Shown here: positions 31,678-40,125 of the stretch, piece after piece
Layout: each line of letters starts with the position of its first letter
Numbering within the stretch: the first letter of the stretch is position 1
From: Paenibacillus cymbidii
GTDB taxonomy: Bacteria > Bacillota > Bacilli > Paenibacillales > NBRC-103111
Reading direction: 5' to 3'
Assembly: GCF_004764705.1 (NCBI RefSeq)
Contig: NZ_SHLX01000005.1
Location: 62,001-126,000, forward strand
DNA: 64,000 bases
Made by a program: the position numbers and the translations under genes
The notes under the pieces: generated by a model
What the model was told of the DNA's origin: nothing
Databases searched by the model: none
The model's input: the letters and a program-made list of their open reading frames with translations, nothing else

Positions 31678-32538
31678 TTAAGACGCCGTCTCTTCCGCCG
31701 TAGCGGCGGTTTTCGCTTTTGCCGTTTGGCGTTTGCGCTTCGGCTTCTCCGTCGCCTGCTCCGGCTCCGGCGGCCTTGCCTCGTCGATGCTTGCCTGCAG
31801 CGCCGCGAGCAAATCCGTCACCGGCGGACGGCTCGCCGACGGACGGGCCTCCCATTCGACGCCGGCCATCTTCTTCTCGATCGCGTCGACCAGGGCCAGC
31901 CGGTCGTCATCCAGGAAGTCGGCCGCGGCGAAAGGCTTCGCATACCGGCGGATCAGTTCCTTCGCCAGCAGCAGCTCGCGTTCGCCGGCAGGCTGCCCGG
32001 CGTCCATGTTCGGCACTTGCTGCACCGGCCGTACTTCGTCGGGATAATGAATCGTATCCAGCGTCAAACAGTCGTCGCTCAGCCGCAACAGTGCCAGGCT
32101 CGTTTTGGCGCGGATGGCCACTTTGCAGACGGCGATGCGCCTTGAGGCGCGAATCGCTTCGGCGATCAGGCGGTAGGCGGCCGCGCCGGTGTCGCCTGGC
32201 GACAAGTAGTAGGTTTTCTGGTAGTAGACCGGATCGATTTCGTCCGGTTCGATGAAGCTGAGGATGCGAATTTCTTTGCCCGCGTCCGGCTGCAGCCGTT
32301 CGAGCTCCTCTTTCGCGAAGCGCACGTATTTGCCTTTTTCGTATTCGTAGCCTTTGACGATGTCGTCCCATTCGACTTCCGTTTCGCATACCGGGCACGT
32401 ACGCGCGTTATGAATGCCGCTGCCGCAGACGGCGTGCAGCTGCTTCAGGGCAATGTCCTTCTCTTCCGTCGCCGCGTACATTTTCACCGGCACGTAGACG
32501 AATCCGAGCGTAATGGCGCCTTTCCAAATCGTGTGCAT
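31678..32538 (-). CDS. ku: Ku DNA end-binding protein
   Basis: Homodimeric ring protein of non-homologous end joining, which threads onto double-strand breaks and recruits LigD. The 286-residue protein opens with the bacterial Ku signature MHTIWKGAITLGFVYVPVKMY. It has PVYYQKTYYL and the ring-core strands, and ends in a Lys/Ala-rich tail (KPKRKRQTAKAKTAA) of the sort used for DNA and LigD binding. A CPVCETEV segment near residue 48 could hold a metal with an earlier cysteine. GGGAGGG 7 nt upstream fixes the start. In Bacillus ku adjoins ligD, but no ligase is in this window. It is probably expressed in spores or stationary phase. Confidence 0.95.
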   Translation of the reverse strand: MHTIWKGAITLGFVYVPVKMYAATEEKDIALKQLHAVCGSGIHNARTCPVCETEVEWDDIVKGYEYEKGKYVRFAKEELERLQPDAGKEIRILSFIEPDEIDPVYYQKTYYLSPGDTGAAAYRLIAEAIRASRRIAVCKVAIRAKTSLALLRLSDDCLTLDTIHYPDEVRPVQQVPNMDAGQPAGERELLLAKELIRRYAKPFAAADFLDDDRLALVDAIEKKMAGVEWEARPSASRPPVTDLLAALQASIDEARPPEPEQATEKPKRKRQTAKAKTAATAEETAS

Positions 32539-32667
32539 CCGTTTCCCTCCCCACCGAATCTAGTAGCCAGTTTCGCCGGATTCGCTAGAAATATACCCGG
32601 CTGTTTATGTTTATTCGGGGAAGGGGGCGCGCATGCAAGATCGGGCCGATGGACGGGGCGCACGCGC

Positions 32668-32701
32668 AAAAGCCCCGCCAATCGCAGGTTTGGCGGGGCT
32701 T
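32668..32701 (-). terminator. Terminator of the BTAD response-regulator gene
   Basis: AAGCCCCGCCA and TGGCGGGGCTT form a perfect 11-bp stem with a 10-nt loop, followed on the minus strand by TTTTGC. It starts 11 nt after the stop codon of the regulator gene. Confidence 0.8.
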
Positions 32702-32711
32702 CCTTTGCAGT

Positions 32712-33845
32712 CTATATGCGACCTTCACGCAGTCCGCGCTCGAACAGCTTGCGGATTCGTTCGTCCGGCTGAATGCCGAGTTCCGCATGCAGAACCCGTT
32801 CCAGCTGTCGATAACGGGCGATAAACGCCGCCTGGTTCTTCATGTCCAGATCGATTCGCATCGCCATTTCATAGGCTTCCTCGTCAAGCGGCTGCATGTC
32901 GATCAATTGCCGGATGTGCTGCATCGCCTTGCCTCTGTCGCCGGAGCCCAGGAAGTAGACGCCCAGCCGTTTTGCAAGCGCGGCGAACCGCTGGCGATAC
33001 ATTTCCCGCGTCTGCAAGCACCAAGGGTAGCTCCAGGAACCGAACAAATCGCCCTTGTACAGCCCGAGGCACTGTTCGTACATTTCCGCGTTGGCGGCCG
33101 TGATCGGCGTTTCTGCGAAGGCAAGGCTCGCAAACTGCGCCACATCGCTCGCCAGGTCCTCCGCCTCAAACCGGTAGTGCGAATGGCGGTAGGAGATGCC
33201 GGCAGCCACGGCATACGACTTCAACGTTTTTCTTACCTGGTAAATCGTGGTATGAAGATTGGAAAACGACTGCACTTCGCTGCAATCCGGCCACAGCGCG
33301 TCGATAATTTCCCATTTGCTGATCTCTTGCCCGCGCTTCAGGAACAGATACGCCATTAATTCCTGCGCCTTCCCGGTTCGCCAGCTGACGTACCCGTCTG
33401 CGGGATCGCTCCCGACAAGCAGGAATCCGCCGAACCCGGTCAAGGTGTTCGGTTTTTCGTTGACGAAGGTCGGGGCGGTCGGCAGCCGCTTTCGTTTGTA
33501 CAGACGGGTAATCGTCTTTCGCAGCTCCTGAATGTCCACCGGCTTCAGCAAATAGTCCACGGCATTGGCCTTGATCGCCCGGAACGCAAATTGATCGTAA
33601 GCGGAAACAAAGATGATTTCCGTCTCCTCGTTAGCGTCCTTCACTCGTTCGGCCAGCTCCAATCCGTTCATCAACGGCATCTGAATATCCAGAAAGGCGA
33701 CTTCCGGCTGCAATTCGGCGACTGCGGCAATCGCGTCCAGCGGATTGACGAACGTGCCGGCAACTTCGATTCTGCCGTCCAGGTCAAGCAACCTCTGCAA
33801 CAGCTTGATCGCCATCAACTCGTCGTCTACAATGATGGCCTTCAT
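32712..33845 (-). CDS. Response regulator with BTAD/SARP-like output
   Basis: DNA-binding response regulator of 377 residues. The receiver domain (1-120) has AIIVDDE, the acceptor Asp in VAFLDIQMPLMNG and YLLKPV. A winged helix like OmpR follows (about 155-225, RTGKAQELMAYLFLKRG, LHTTIYQVRKTLK). The C-terminal 150 residues are a helical BTAD domain (GDLFGSWSYPW, RLGVYFLGSGDRGKAMQHI), as in SARP activators. ATG 33845 has AAGGAG about 11 nt upstream. No kinase gene is adjacent, so its partner is unknown. The nearest kinases, 1.2 kb away on the same strand, are possible partners. Confidence 0.88.
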   Translation of the reverse strand: MKAIIVDDELMAIKLLQRLLDLDGRIEVAGTFVNPLDAIAAVAELQPEVAFLDIQMPLMNGLELAERVKDANEETEIIFVSAYDQFAFRAIKANAVDYLLKPVDIQELRKTITRLYKRKRLPTAPTFVNEKPNTLTGFGGFLLVGSDPADGYVSWRTGKAQELMAYLFLKRGQEISKWEIIDALWPDCSEVQSFSNLHTTIYQVRKTLKSYAVAAGISYRHSHYRFEAEDLASDVAQFASLAFAETPITAANAEMYEQCLGLYKGDLFGSWSYPWCLQTREMYRQRFAALAKRLGVYFLGSGDRGKAMQHIRQLIDMQPLDEEAYEMAMRIDLDMKNQAAFIARYRQLERVLHAELGIQPDERIRKLFERGLREGRI

Positions 33846-33995
33846 GATTCAAGTCTCTCCTTGTATGACTGTCAGCCTGATTGCGCCACCAACAGCCCGA
33901 AGTCCGGAGCCGTTGGTCAGGTCAAATCATTATACCCACTTTCATCGCATTTCTACCGCTTGCCTTGAAGCTGCGCTTAGCGGATGCAAGACGAA

Positions 33996-34045
33996 AAAGC
34001 CCGCCGCGCGCCTTCCTTGCCGGGCGCGTGGCGGACGTTGGGCTT
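33996..34045 (-). terminator. Probable terminator of the SLH/BclB gene
   Basis: An imperfect long hairpin: outer arms AAGCCC/GGGCTT, inner GCGCGCC/GGGCGCG, ending on the minus strand with GGGCTTTTTCG. It lies about 90 nt after the stop codon of the surface-protein gene. Nothing else is evident in the 290-nt gap between this gene and the BTAD regulator. Confidence 0.5.
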
Positions 34046-34135
34046 GCCGGCTTGCCGGTGCGACGAACCCGACTGGCTCATGCCGCCGGATTGGCACACC
34101 GGGCCGCAGCTTCGCTCCTGCGGACGGACATCCGA

Positions 34136-36055
34136 TCAGTCGATGGATACGCCGCCGCTGGCATATCCGGCAACCGTATTGATCAACGATACTCCGGCGG
34201 CAGTCACCGTATAAACCATCATCAAACGCGTTTGCGGGGTCACCGGAATCGACAGGCCGGTCGTCAATCCTGACGAAATCGTCCCGATTGCCAGAACGCC
34301 GGTAAGTGCCGGAGCAAGCGTAACGATCGCGCCGGGAACCGCCGTGAAACTATCATCCGGCGTCGCCGAGCTGTACAGCTGCGCCGTAATGGTAACGGTC
34401 GTTCCAACCAACGTCAAAGCGGCAGTTGTGCTGAAATAGCCCGACAGGCTCGTAATGGTTCCGGCGCGAGGTACGGAGAAGGCGAAGTTTTGCAGCACAC
34501 TCCCGTTTCCGGTCAGATCAATCGTCGATCCGACAATGGATGGCGTCGGAGCGGAGTTTCCGAATCCGATCAAGCCGCCCGTTCCGGCCAGTCCGCCCGC
34601 TATAGTCGTCAACGCCACCGGAACGCCGGAAGCGAAAGGGATAATCGCTCCCGCACCGGGGTCCCCTTTGGAAGCCAGAAGCTTGTAACTGCTGCTTGAA
34701 TCCGGCGTACCCGACACAGGAACCGAAGTCACGATATAAGTGCTTCCCTGATAGGTGACGACTTGATTTAGCGTATAAGCTGGAGCTGCCGATGAATCGT
34801 ATGCGACAAGCCCGTTAAGTCCCGCGCCTGCAGGCCCTTGCGAACCCGCAGCGCCGGCCGTACCCGCAGCGCCTGCTGGGCCTTGCGGTCCTGCCGGGCC
34901 TTGCGGTCCTGCGGGTCCCTGCGGGCCTGCAGGACCTGCCGGACCTTGCGATCCCGCGGGTCCTTGCGCTCCCGTACCCGGTGCGCCTGCCGGACCTTGT
35001 GGTCCCGCCGGACCTGCCGGGCCCGCAGGACCTTGTGGTCCCGCCGGACCTGCAGCGCCTTGCGGTCCAGCAGCGCCTTGTTCGCCCTTTTCGCCGGGAA
35101 TGTTGACTTCCTGCTTCTCCACTTCGGCGACATCAATGAAGGTGGCCGCGCCGTTGTGCAGGATAACGATGATGCGCTGTCCCTTTTTCAGCGGCGAGCC
35201 TTCGCCGTCGCTGCCGTAAATGCTGGCTTCCCCGTCAACCGGGTATTCCTCAACTTCGCCGTTGTCCGCCAACAGGGAGATGGTGCCGTCTTCCAAGCCA
35301 ATAAACGTGCCTTTGGCCGCTTTGCCCGGCTTTTCGGCAGTATACGTTTCCGCATTGCTGAGCACCTTGGCCACTTGCGCCCGGGTAATGGAGTCAAGCG
35401 GCTTGAACGTATTGTCGGGAAAACCGTCGATAATGCGCAGCTGCGTTGCAGCATTAATATAGCCGACCGCCCACGGCGACGAGCTCGCGGCGTCCGAGAA
35501 CAGAACGGCGCTGTTGGCGAGCGTCGCTGCCGCCGCCTGCTTGCCGATCGAGCGCACCACCAGCTTCGTGACCCACTCGCGCGTCGCGGGCTCTGCGCCC
35601 CAGTTCGGTCCGTTGGCTTCCTCGCCGGGCACGACAAGCCCGCGCTTGACGGCAAGCTCGGCCCAGCCCGCTGCCCAATCGCTCACGTTCAGTCCCGAAC
35701 CCGAGCCGCTTGCTGCCGCATTTTCGACGCCGAGAAAACGAAGCGCAAGGACAATCGTTTCCTGGTGGCTGACCGATTGGTTCGGATTGAATTTGCCGCC
35801 TTCGTCCCCTTCCGCCACGCCAAGCGCAGCGAGCTTCGATATGTACTTGTACGCCCAGGAATCCGCGCCGACGTCGGAGAACGAATATTGCGCCGCCGCC
35901 GCATGAACTACGTTCGGCACGCCCCATGTCGCTACGCCGGCTGCCTGAGTGAGCACGACGGAAGCGATAAGCATCTTGAATACCGGCTTTTTCACTTTGT
36001 GCAGCAAACTGTCCTTGGCGGATCGTTTTCCTTGAAATTTCTTGTTACTTTCCAT
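34136..36055 (-). CDS. Surface protein: SLH domains, collagen-like region and BclB C-terminal domain
   Basis: Exported protein of 639 residues. A signal peptide with a long basic N-region ends near residue 52 ([11 protein letters not shown]). About 200 residues follow with two or three SLH domains ([42 protein letters not shown]), which bind pyruvylated wall polymer. A short beta domain leads to about 85 residues of collagen-like Gly-X-Y triplets rich in GPAGPQ. The last 150 residues match the BclB C-terminal exosporium domain ([38 protein letters not shown]). GGGAG 5 nt upstream supports ATG 36055; an in-frame ATG at 36130 would add 25 residues. Joining a wall anchor to an exosporium-type head is unusual; the protein may sit on the cell or spore surface. 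Confidence 0.9.
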   Translation of the reverse strand: MESNKKFQGKRSAKDSLLHKVKKPVFKMLIASVVLTQAAGVATWGVPNVVHAAAAQYSFSDVGADSWAYKYISKLAALGVAEGDEGGKFNPNQSVSHQETIVLALRFLGVENAAASGSGSGLNVSDWAAGWAELAVKRGLVVPGEEANGPNWGAEPATREWVTKLVVRSIGKQAAAATLANSAVLFSDAASSSPWAVGYINAATQLRIIDGFPDNTFKPLDSITRAQVAKVLSNAETYTAEKPGKAAKGTFIGLEDGTISLLADNGEVEEYPVDGEASIYGSDGEGSPLKKGQRIIVILHNGAATFIDVAEVEKQEVNIPGEKGEQGAAGPQGAAGPAGPQGPAGPAGPAGPQGPAGAPGTGAQGPAGSQGPAGPAGPQGPAGPQGPAGPQGPAGAAGTAGAAGSQGPAGAGLNGLVAYDSSAAPAYTLNQVVTYQGSTYIVTSVPVSGTPDSSSSYKLLASKGDPGAGAIIPFASGVPVALTTIAGGLAGTGGLIGFGNSAPTPSIVGSTIDLTGNGSVLQNFAFSVPRAGTITSLSGYFSTTAALTLVGTTVTITAQLYSSATPDDSFTAVPGAIVTLAPALTGVLAIGTISSGLTTGLSIPVTPQTRLMMVYTVTAAGVSLINTVAGYASGGVSID

Positions 36056-36406
36056 AATCTCTCCCACTTTCTTTTTTGAAATCGCGACAACTTTTTGGCA
36101 TTCCCGACAAACTGACACTCCGATACGCATGGTTGCGCCTTGCCTCCGACTGTTTCGCTATAGGCAGACCTCCGGAACCGCAACTTTATTTTCTGCTCCT
36201 CTTTTATCATAACGTTCTATTCTGGACATTCTCTGGACATGATTCGACATATTCCGATATATTTAACAAATTTCATCCATAAAAATAAGTGATATGAACT
36301 ATATCTAAAGAACTACAAACGTACTTTTGCTTTGAACACCTGTCGCGCCATGCCCACAAGCGGCCCTTATGCGCCATGTCGGCTGCACGTCCGTTGGTTG
36401 CGCCGC
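36056..36406. other. Intergenic leader region of the SLH/BclB gene
   Basis: This 350-nt gap is AT-rich in its middle and separates divergent genes. On the minus strand it holds an ATG at 36130 in frame with the surface gene, encoding a CxxC-containing stretch (VCRECQKVV). Before it, GTTGCG and CGCAAC arms can pair around an inner GCCT/AGGC stem, so a structured leader is possible. No known riboswitch class was recognised. Confidence 0.35.
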
Positions 36407-36434
36407 TTGAAACAATATGGTAAAGGAATACTAT
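36407..36434 (+). promoter_or_regulatory. Promoter of the SelO gene
   Basis: TTGAAA (36407-36412), a 16-nt spacer and TACTAT (36429-36434) match a sigma-A promoter at 5 of 6 positions in each box. It lies 44 nt before the start codon. Confidence 0.6.
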
Positions 36435-36478
36435 AGCCTGCGCATGAGATCGATGCCAACCGCCGGAAGGAGATTTCC

Positions 36479-37957
36479 ATGAACGAACACAATGCACAGA
36501 CAGCAGGCTGGAACTTCGATACCAGCTACACCCGGCTGCCGGAACTATTTTATACCCTGATGGCCCCTTCTTCAGTCCGGGCGCCGTCGCTTGTGAAGCT
36601 CAACGAGCGGCTGGCTTCTTCGCTTGGCCTGGATGCGAAAGCGCTGGCGAAAAGCGACGAAGGAGCTGCCGTTTTTGCCGGCAACCGGGTGCCGGAAGGA
36701 GCGTCGCCGCTGGCGCAAGCGTATGCCGGGCATCAGTTCGGCCACTTTACGATGCTGGGCGACGGCCGGGCGTTGCTGCTCGGCGAACAGATCACTCCTG
36801 CCGGCGACAGGTTCGACATTCAGCTCAAAGGCTCGGGCAGAACGCCGTATTCCCGCCGCGGCGACGGCCGGGCGGCGCTGGGTCCGATGCTGCGCGAATA
36901 CATCGTCAGCGAAGCGATGCACGCGCTCGGCATTCCGACGACGCGCAGCCTGGCGGTTGCGGCAACGGGAGAAAAGATCTACCGCGAGACCGAACTACCC
37001 GGCGCGGTGTTGGCCCGCGTGGCCGCAAGCCATTTGCGCGTCGGCACGTTCCAATATGCCGCACAGTGGGGAGCGGCGGATGATTTGCAAGCGCTGGCGG
37101 ATTACGCCATCGCCCGTCATTACCCGGATCTGCCGTCCGGCGACGGGCGTTATGCCGCACTGCTGCAAGCCGTGTGCAGCCGCCAGGCCGCGCTTATCGC
37201 CAAGTGGCAGTTGGTCGGGTTCATTCACGGCGTCATGAACACCGACAACATGACGATCAGCGGCGAAACGATCGACTATGGTCCCTGTGCGTTTATGGAC
37301 AGCTACGATCCCGCTACAGTGTTCAGCTCCATCGATACGCACGGCCGTTACGCTTACGGCAACCAGCCGAACATCGCCGCCTGGAACCTGGCGCGCTTCG
37401 CCGAAACGCTGCTGCCGCTGCTGCATGAGGAAGAAGAGCGCGCAATCGGGATTGCCGAGGCGGAGCTGGTGCGGTATTTCGACGTTTACCGCGGCGAGTG
37501 GCTCGCAGGCATGCGGGCGAAGCTGGGCCTGTTCGGAGAGGAGGAGCACGATCAGGCGCTGGCGGAAGATTTGCTCAGCCTGATGCAGAAGCATCATGCG
37601 GATTACACGAATACGTTCCGCGCCTTGTCGGCAGAGGGAACGACGGAGTCGGGGCCGATGTTGTTCGGAACCGCGGACTTTGGGCAGTGGCGCGAGCGGT
37701 GGCGGGCACGGCTTGCGCGACAGGAGCAGTCGCACGAGGAGTCGCGGCGGCTGATGCGCGCAAGCAATCCTGCGGTGATCCCGCGCAATCACCGGGTCGA
37801 AGAAGCGCTGGCCGCCGCCGTGGAACGGGATGACTTGAGCGTGATGGAGCGGCTGCTGGCTACGCTGGCCGATCCGTACGCTTATTCGCCCGAGCAGGAG
37901 GAATTTAGCGTGGTGCCGGCGCCGTCCGGGCCGTATCGCACGTTTTGCGGCACTTGA
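36479..37957 (+). CDS. selO: Protein adenylyltransferase SelO (YdiU family)
   Basis: Pseudokinase-fold enzyme that transfers AMP from ATP to Ser, Thr or Tyr of target proteins; in other organisms it is linked to redox stress. The 492-residue length is normal. Family landmarks are present: [65 protein letters not shown], and [22 protein letters not shown], which includes the metal-binding NTDNM and DYG. AAGGAG 6 nt upstream fixes the start. The C-terminus lacks the selenocysteine or Cys seen in eukaryotes but has CGT at the very end. It is a single gene followed by a long hairpin. Confidence 0.94.
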   Translation: MNEHNAQTAGWNFDTSYTRLPELFYTLMAPSSVRAPSLVKLNERLASSLGLDAKALAKSDEGAAVFAGNRVPEGASPLAQAYAGHQFGHFTMLGDGRALLLGEQITPAGDRFDIQLKGSGRTPYSRRGDGRAALGPMLREYIVSEAMHALGIPTTRSLAVAATGEKIYRETELPGAVLARVAASHLRVGTFQYAAQWGAADDLQALADYAIARHYPDLPSGDGRYAALLQAVCSRQAALIAKWQLVGFIHGVMNTDNMTISGETIDYGPCAFMDSYDPATVFSSIDTHGRYAYGNQPNIAAWNLARFAETLLPLLHEEEERAIGIAEAELVRYFDVYRGEWLAGMRAKLGLFGEEEHDQALAEDLLSLMQKHHADYTNTFRALSAEGTTESGPMLFGTADFGQWRERWRARLARQEQSHEESRRLMRASNPAVIPRNHRVEEALAAAVERDDLSVMERLLATLADPYAYSPEQEEFSVVPAPSGPYRTFCGT

Positions 37958-38016
37958 CGGCCGCGCACAACAACCCGCCGGAATTTTACATCCGGCGGGT
38001 TGTTGTGCGCGGCCGT
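37957..38016 (+). terminator. Very long perfect hairpin after selO
   Basis: The two 26-nt arms (37957-37982 and 37991-38016) are perfectly complementary around an 8-nt loop (attttaca). The left arm begins ACGGCCGCGCAC and overlaps the last base of the selO stop codon. There is no clear T-run after it, so it may act as an RNA stabiliser or Rho-type barrier as well as a terminator. Confidence 0.65.
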
Positions 38017-38099
38017 TTCATGCGCTGCAGCACCTGCACGGGCTCGCAGCGGCGCGTTTAGCGCATGTTTCATGCGCTGCAGCACCTGCCCAGGCTCGC
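38015..38099 (+). repeat. Direct repeat pair downstream of selO
   Basis: A 23-nt sequence starting GTTTCATGCGCTGCAG occurs at 38015-38037 and identically at 38067-38089, each followed by similar text ending GGCTCGC. The copies are 52 nt apart. No coding or mobile function was recognised. Confidence 0.7.
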
Positions 38100-38170
38100 C
38101 TGTTTAAGCCCGGCAACGCAAATGTCCATTGCCGTCAACTTGACAACATTGAACTGCACACCCTCCTCGC

Positions 38171-39049
38171 TCAACCGTTCACTACTTCGCCGCCGTTGAT
38201 GTGCAGCGTTTGCCCGGTCATGTACGACGAGTCGCCGCTTGCGAGGTAAACGTATGCGGCCGCCAGCTCATACGGCTGGCCGGCGCGCTGCATCGGCGTG
38301 TCGCCGCCGAACGTGGACACCGCCTGTTCGTCGAACGTCGACGGGATGAGCGGCGTCCAGATCGGCCCCGGCGCCACGGCGTTGACGCGAATGCCGTCGC
38401 CGGCGACATTTTGCGAGAGTGCCCGCGTGAACGAAACGATGGCGCCCTTCGTCGCCGAATAGTCGATCAGCGTCGGATTGCCGCGGTAAGCGGTAATCGA
38501 AGCGGTGTTGATGATTGACGCGCCCCGCTTCAAATGCGGCAGCGCCGCGATGGTCATGTAGAATATCGCAAACACATTCGTGCGGAACGTCGAAACCAGC
38601 TGCCGCTCGGTAATATCCGTCAGCTTCGGCTGCGGGTGTTGTTCGGCTGCGTTGTTGACGAGCACGTCCAGCTTGCCGAAGGAGCCGATCGTTCGCTCGA
38701 TCGTTTCGTTACAGAACGATTGTTCGCCGATATCGCCGGCAAGCAACTGACAGCGGACGCCGAGCGCTTCGACCCGCTTGCGCACCACCTCCGCATCTTC
38801 ATGCTCGTTCAAATAAACGATCGCCACATCGGCGCCTTCTTTGGCGAAGGCGATCGCCGCCGCCCGGCCGATGCCGCTGTCTCCTCCGGTAATAAGCGCG
38901 GTTTTGCCTTTCAGCTTCATGCCGGGCCGGTAATCGGCCGATTCGTATTGCGGCGCCGGGTGCATCGCCGTTTCAAGGCCGGGCTGGCGGTCCTGGTGCT
39001 GCGGCGGAAACGTCTGTTTCGGCGCAGTTGTCGGGGTGCCTGTGGTCAT
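38171..39049 (-). CDS. SDR-family oxidoreductase (general-stress-protein-39 type)
   Basis: NAD(P)-dependent short-chain dehydrogenase of 292 residues with the long N-terminal extension (about 48 residues, rich in Pro and Gln) typical of the YdaD/YhxC/YhdF group of Bacillus stress dehydrogenases. The cofactor loop is TGGDSGIGRA, NNAA is present, the catalytic Ser is in INTASITAY and the catalytic YSATK follows. The C-terminus is HINGGEVVNG. AAGGAGGG upstream supports ATG 39049. It is divergent from the iclR gene, and the palindrome at 39144-39160 lies between them. The substrate is unknown. Confidence 0.88.
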   Translation of the reverse strand: MTTGTPTTAPKQTFPPQHQDRQPGLETAMHPAPQYESADYRPGMKLKGKTALITGGDSGIGRAAAIAFAKEGADVAIVYLNEHEDAEVVRKRVEALGVRCQLLAGDIGEQSFCNETIERTIGSFGKLDVLVNNAAEQHPQPKLTDITERQLVSTFRTNVFAIFYMTIAALPHLKRGASIINTASITAYRGNPTLIDYSATKGAIVSFTRALSQNVAGDGIRVNAVAPGPIWTPLIPSTFDEQAVSTFGGDTPMQRAGQPYELAAAYVYLASGDSSYMTGQTLHINGGEVVNG

Positions 39050-39143
39050 GGCGCTTCCCTCCTTGTCACTTGTTGTGGAATCGAATCCGCGTTCCTGATG
39101 CGATTACCACTATTGTGCAAGGATGAATCAGCGATTATACGAT

Positions 39144-39160
39144 TTCCCGAATAGCGGGAA
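39144..39160. promoter_or_regulatory. Palindromic operator upstream of iclR
   Basis: TTCCCGAATAGCGGGAA is a 6-5-6 inverted repeat; the symmetry continues outward to GATTTCCCG/CGGGAAATC. It lies just upstream of the iclR promoter, in the region shared with the divergent SDR gene. The same TTCCCG-N5-CGGGAA pattern recurs at 40021-40037, upstream of the amine oxidase. It is a likely IclR-family binding site. Confidence 0.7.
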
Positions 39161-39166
39161 ATCCAT

Positions 39167-39195
39167 CTTACATCACGGTTTCCTCATGGTATAAT
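39167..39195 (+). promoter_or_regulatory. Promoter of iclR
   Basis: CTTACA (39167-39172), a 17-nt spacer and a perfect TATAAT (39190-39195) precede the start codon by 46 nt. The operator-like palindrome ends 7 nt before the -35 box. Confidence 0.65.
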
Positions 39196-39241
39196 GGTGT
39201 CATATATCATAACATAAACATTTCTCATGGGGAGGGATACG

Positions 39242-39994
39242 ATGTCCGGCGTGATTTCGAAAGCGATCCGCGTGCTCGACATGCTGCTGCCGCACGGCGA
39301 AGAAAAGGAGCTCAGCGTCACGGAAATCAGCAAACGGCTCGAAATGCCCGTGCAGAGCGTGCACCGGATCTTGTCGTCGCTGCGCGAGCACGGCTTCGTC
39401 GCCCGCAACAGCCAAACGCGCAAATACAAGCTCGGCCTGTCGTTGATGAAATACGGCTCCCTCATGCGCGACAGCCTCCTGTTCCGCTCCGTCGCGCAGC
39501 CGTACATGCAAGAGCTGTCGCGCGCCACGAAAGAAACGGTGTACCTGGCTTCGCGCGAAAACGACGAAGGCGTTTACGTCGACGCCATCGATTCGCCCCA
39601 ATTCCTCAAAATATCCGAACCGATCGGCCTGCGTCTTCCGCTTGTCATCGGCGCTTCGAACCGCGTCATTCTCGCCTTTCTGCCCGCCAAAACGCAAGAA
39701 GAACTGCTGCGCAAGGTCGACTGGCGCAACGTCCCGTCGCTCAAGCCGCTGACGCGCGAATACGTCCTCGCAGACCTCGAAACAATCCGCAAGCAAGGCT
39801 TCGCCACGACGACCGGGGAAGCAACCGAAGGCACGACCGGCATTGCTGCGCCGATCTTTTCGTACGAGCGGCAAGTCATCGGCTCGCTGAACGTGGCCGG
39901 GCCGGCCATCCGCTTTCAGCGGGAGACGATGGAGCGCAACGTCGTTCTCGCCAAAAAATTCGCCGAGCTGATCTCCCGCGAAATGGGGTATTGA
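39242..39994 (+). CDS. IclR-family transcriptional regulator
   Basis: Regulator of 250 residues. The N-terminal winged helix is clear (LSVTEISKRLEMPVQSVHRILSSL, HGFVARNSQTRKYKLG). A GAF-like effector domain follows with KETVYLASREND, ASNRVILAF and the C-terminal signature GIAAPIFSYERQVIGSLNVAGP. GGGGAGG is 6 nt before ATG 39242; an ATG at 39227 lies within the ribosome binding site region and is unlikely. It precedes the copper amine oxidase gene on the same strand, and identical palindrome patterns lie before both genes, so autoregulation and control of amine oxidation are inferred. The effector could be an amine or its aldehyde product. Confidence 0.92.
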   Translation: MSGVISKAIRVLDMLLPHGEEKELSVTEISKRLEMPVQSVHRILSSLREHGFVARNSQTRKYKLGLSLMKYGSLMRDSLLFRSVAQPYMQELSRATKETVYLASRENDEGVYVDAIDSPQFLKISEPIGLRLPLVIGASNRVILAFLPAKTQEELLRKVDWRNVPSLKPLTREYVLADLETIRKQGFATTTGEATEGTTGIAAPIFSYERQVIGSLNVAGPAIRFQRETMERNVVLAKKFAELISREMGY

Positions 39995-40020
39995 CGCCGC
40001 GCAAACTTTTTTTGTGCGCA

Positions 40021-40037
40021 TTCCCGTTATTCGGGAA
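40021..40037. promoter_or_regulatory. Palindromic operator upstream of the amine oxidase gene
   Basis: TTCCCGTTATTCGGGAA has the same arms and the same 5-nt spacing as the site at 39144-39160 before iclR, with a different spacer sequence. It sits 31 nt upstream of the first -10 candidate of the amine oxidase gene. It is a likely target of the neighbouring IclR protein. Confidence 0.7.
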
Positions 40038-40067
40038 AACGGCCTTTAGGCCGCCTTCTTTCGCCAT

Positions 40068-40103
40068 TATAATGTTAGATATAATAACTTTAACCTAACA
40101 TTA
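40068..40103 (+). promoter_or_regulatory. Promoter region of the amine oxidase operon
   Basis: Two perfect TATAAT boxes occur at 40068-40073 and 40080-40085, neither with a good -35 box. The region also carries the inverted repeat TAATGTTAG/CTAACATTA (40070-40103) with 16 nt between the arms, overlapping the -10 boxes. A weak -35 box suggests dependence on an activator. Confidence 0.5.
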
Positions 40104-40125
40104 AAGTGGAAAAGGAGCAAAAGCG

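Noticed and set aside
36060..36200. Cyclic-di-GMP riboswitch before the surface-protein gene
   Set aside because: A few motifs (GAAACAG, GGAGGCAAGGCGCAACC) look similar, but the conserved core and tetraloop receptor are not in the right order.
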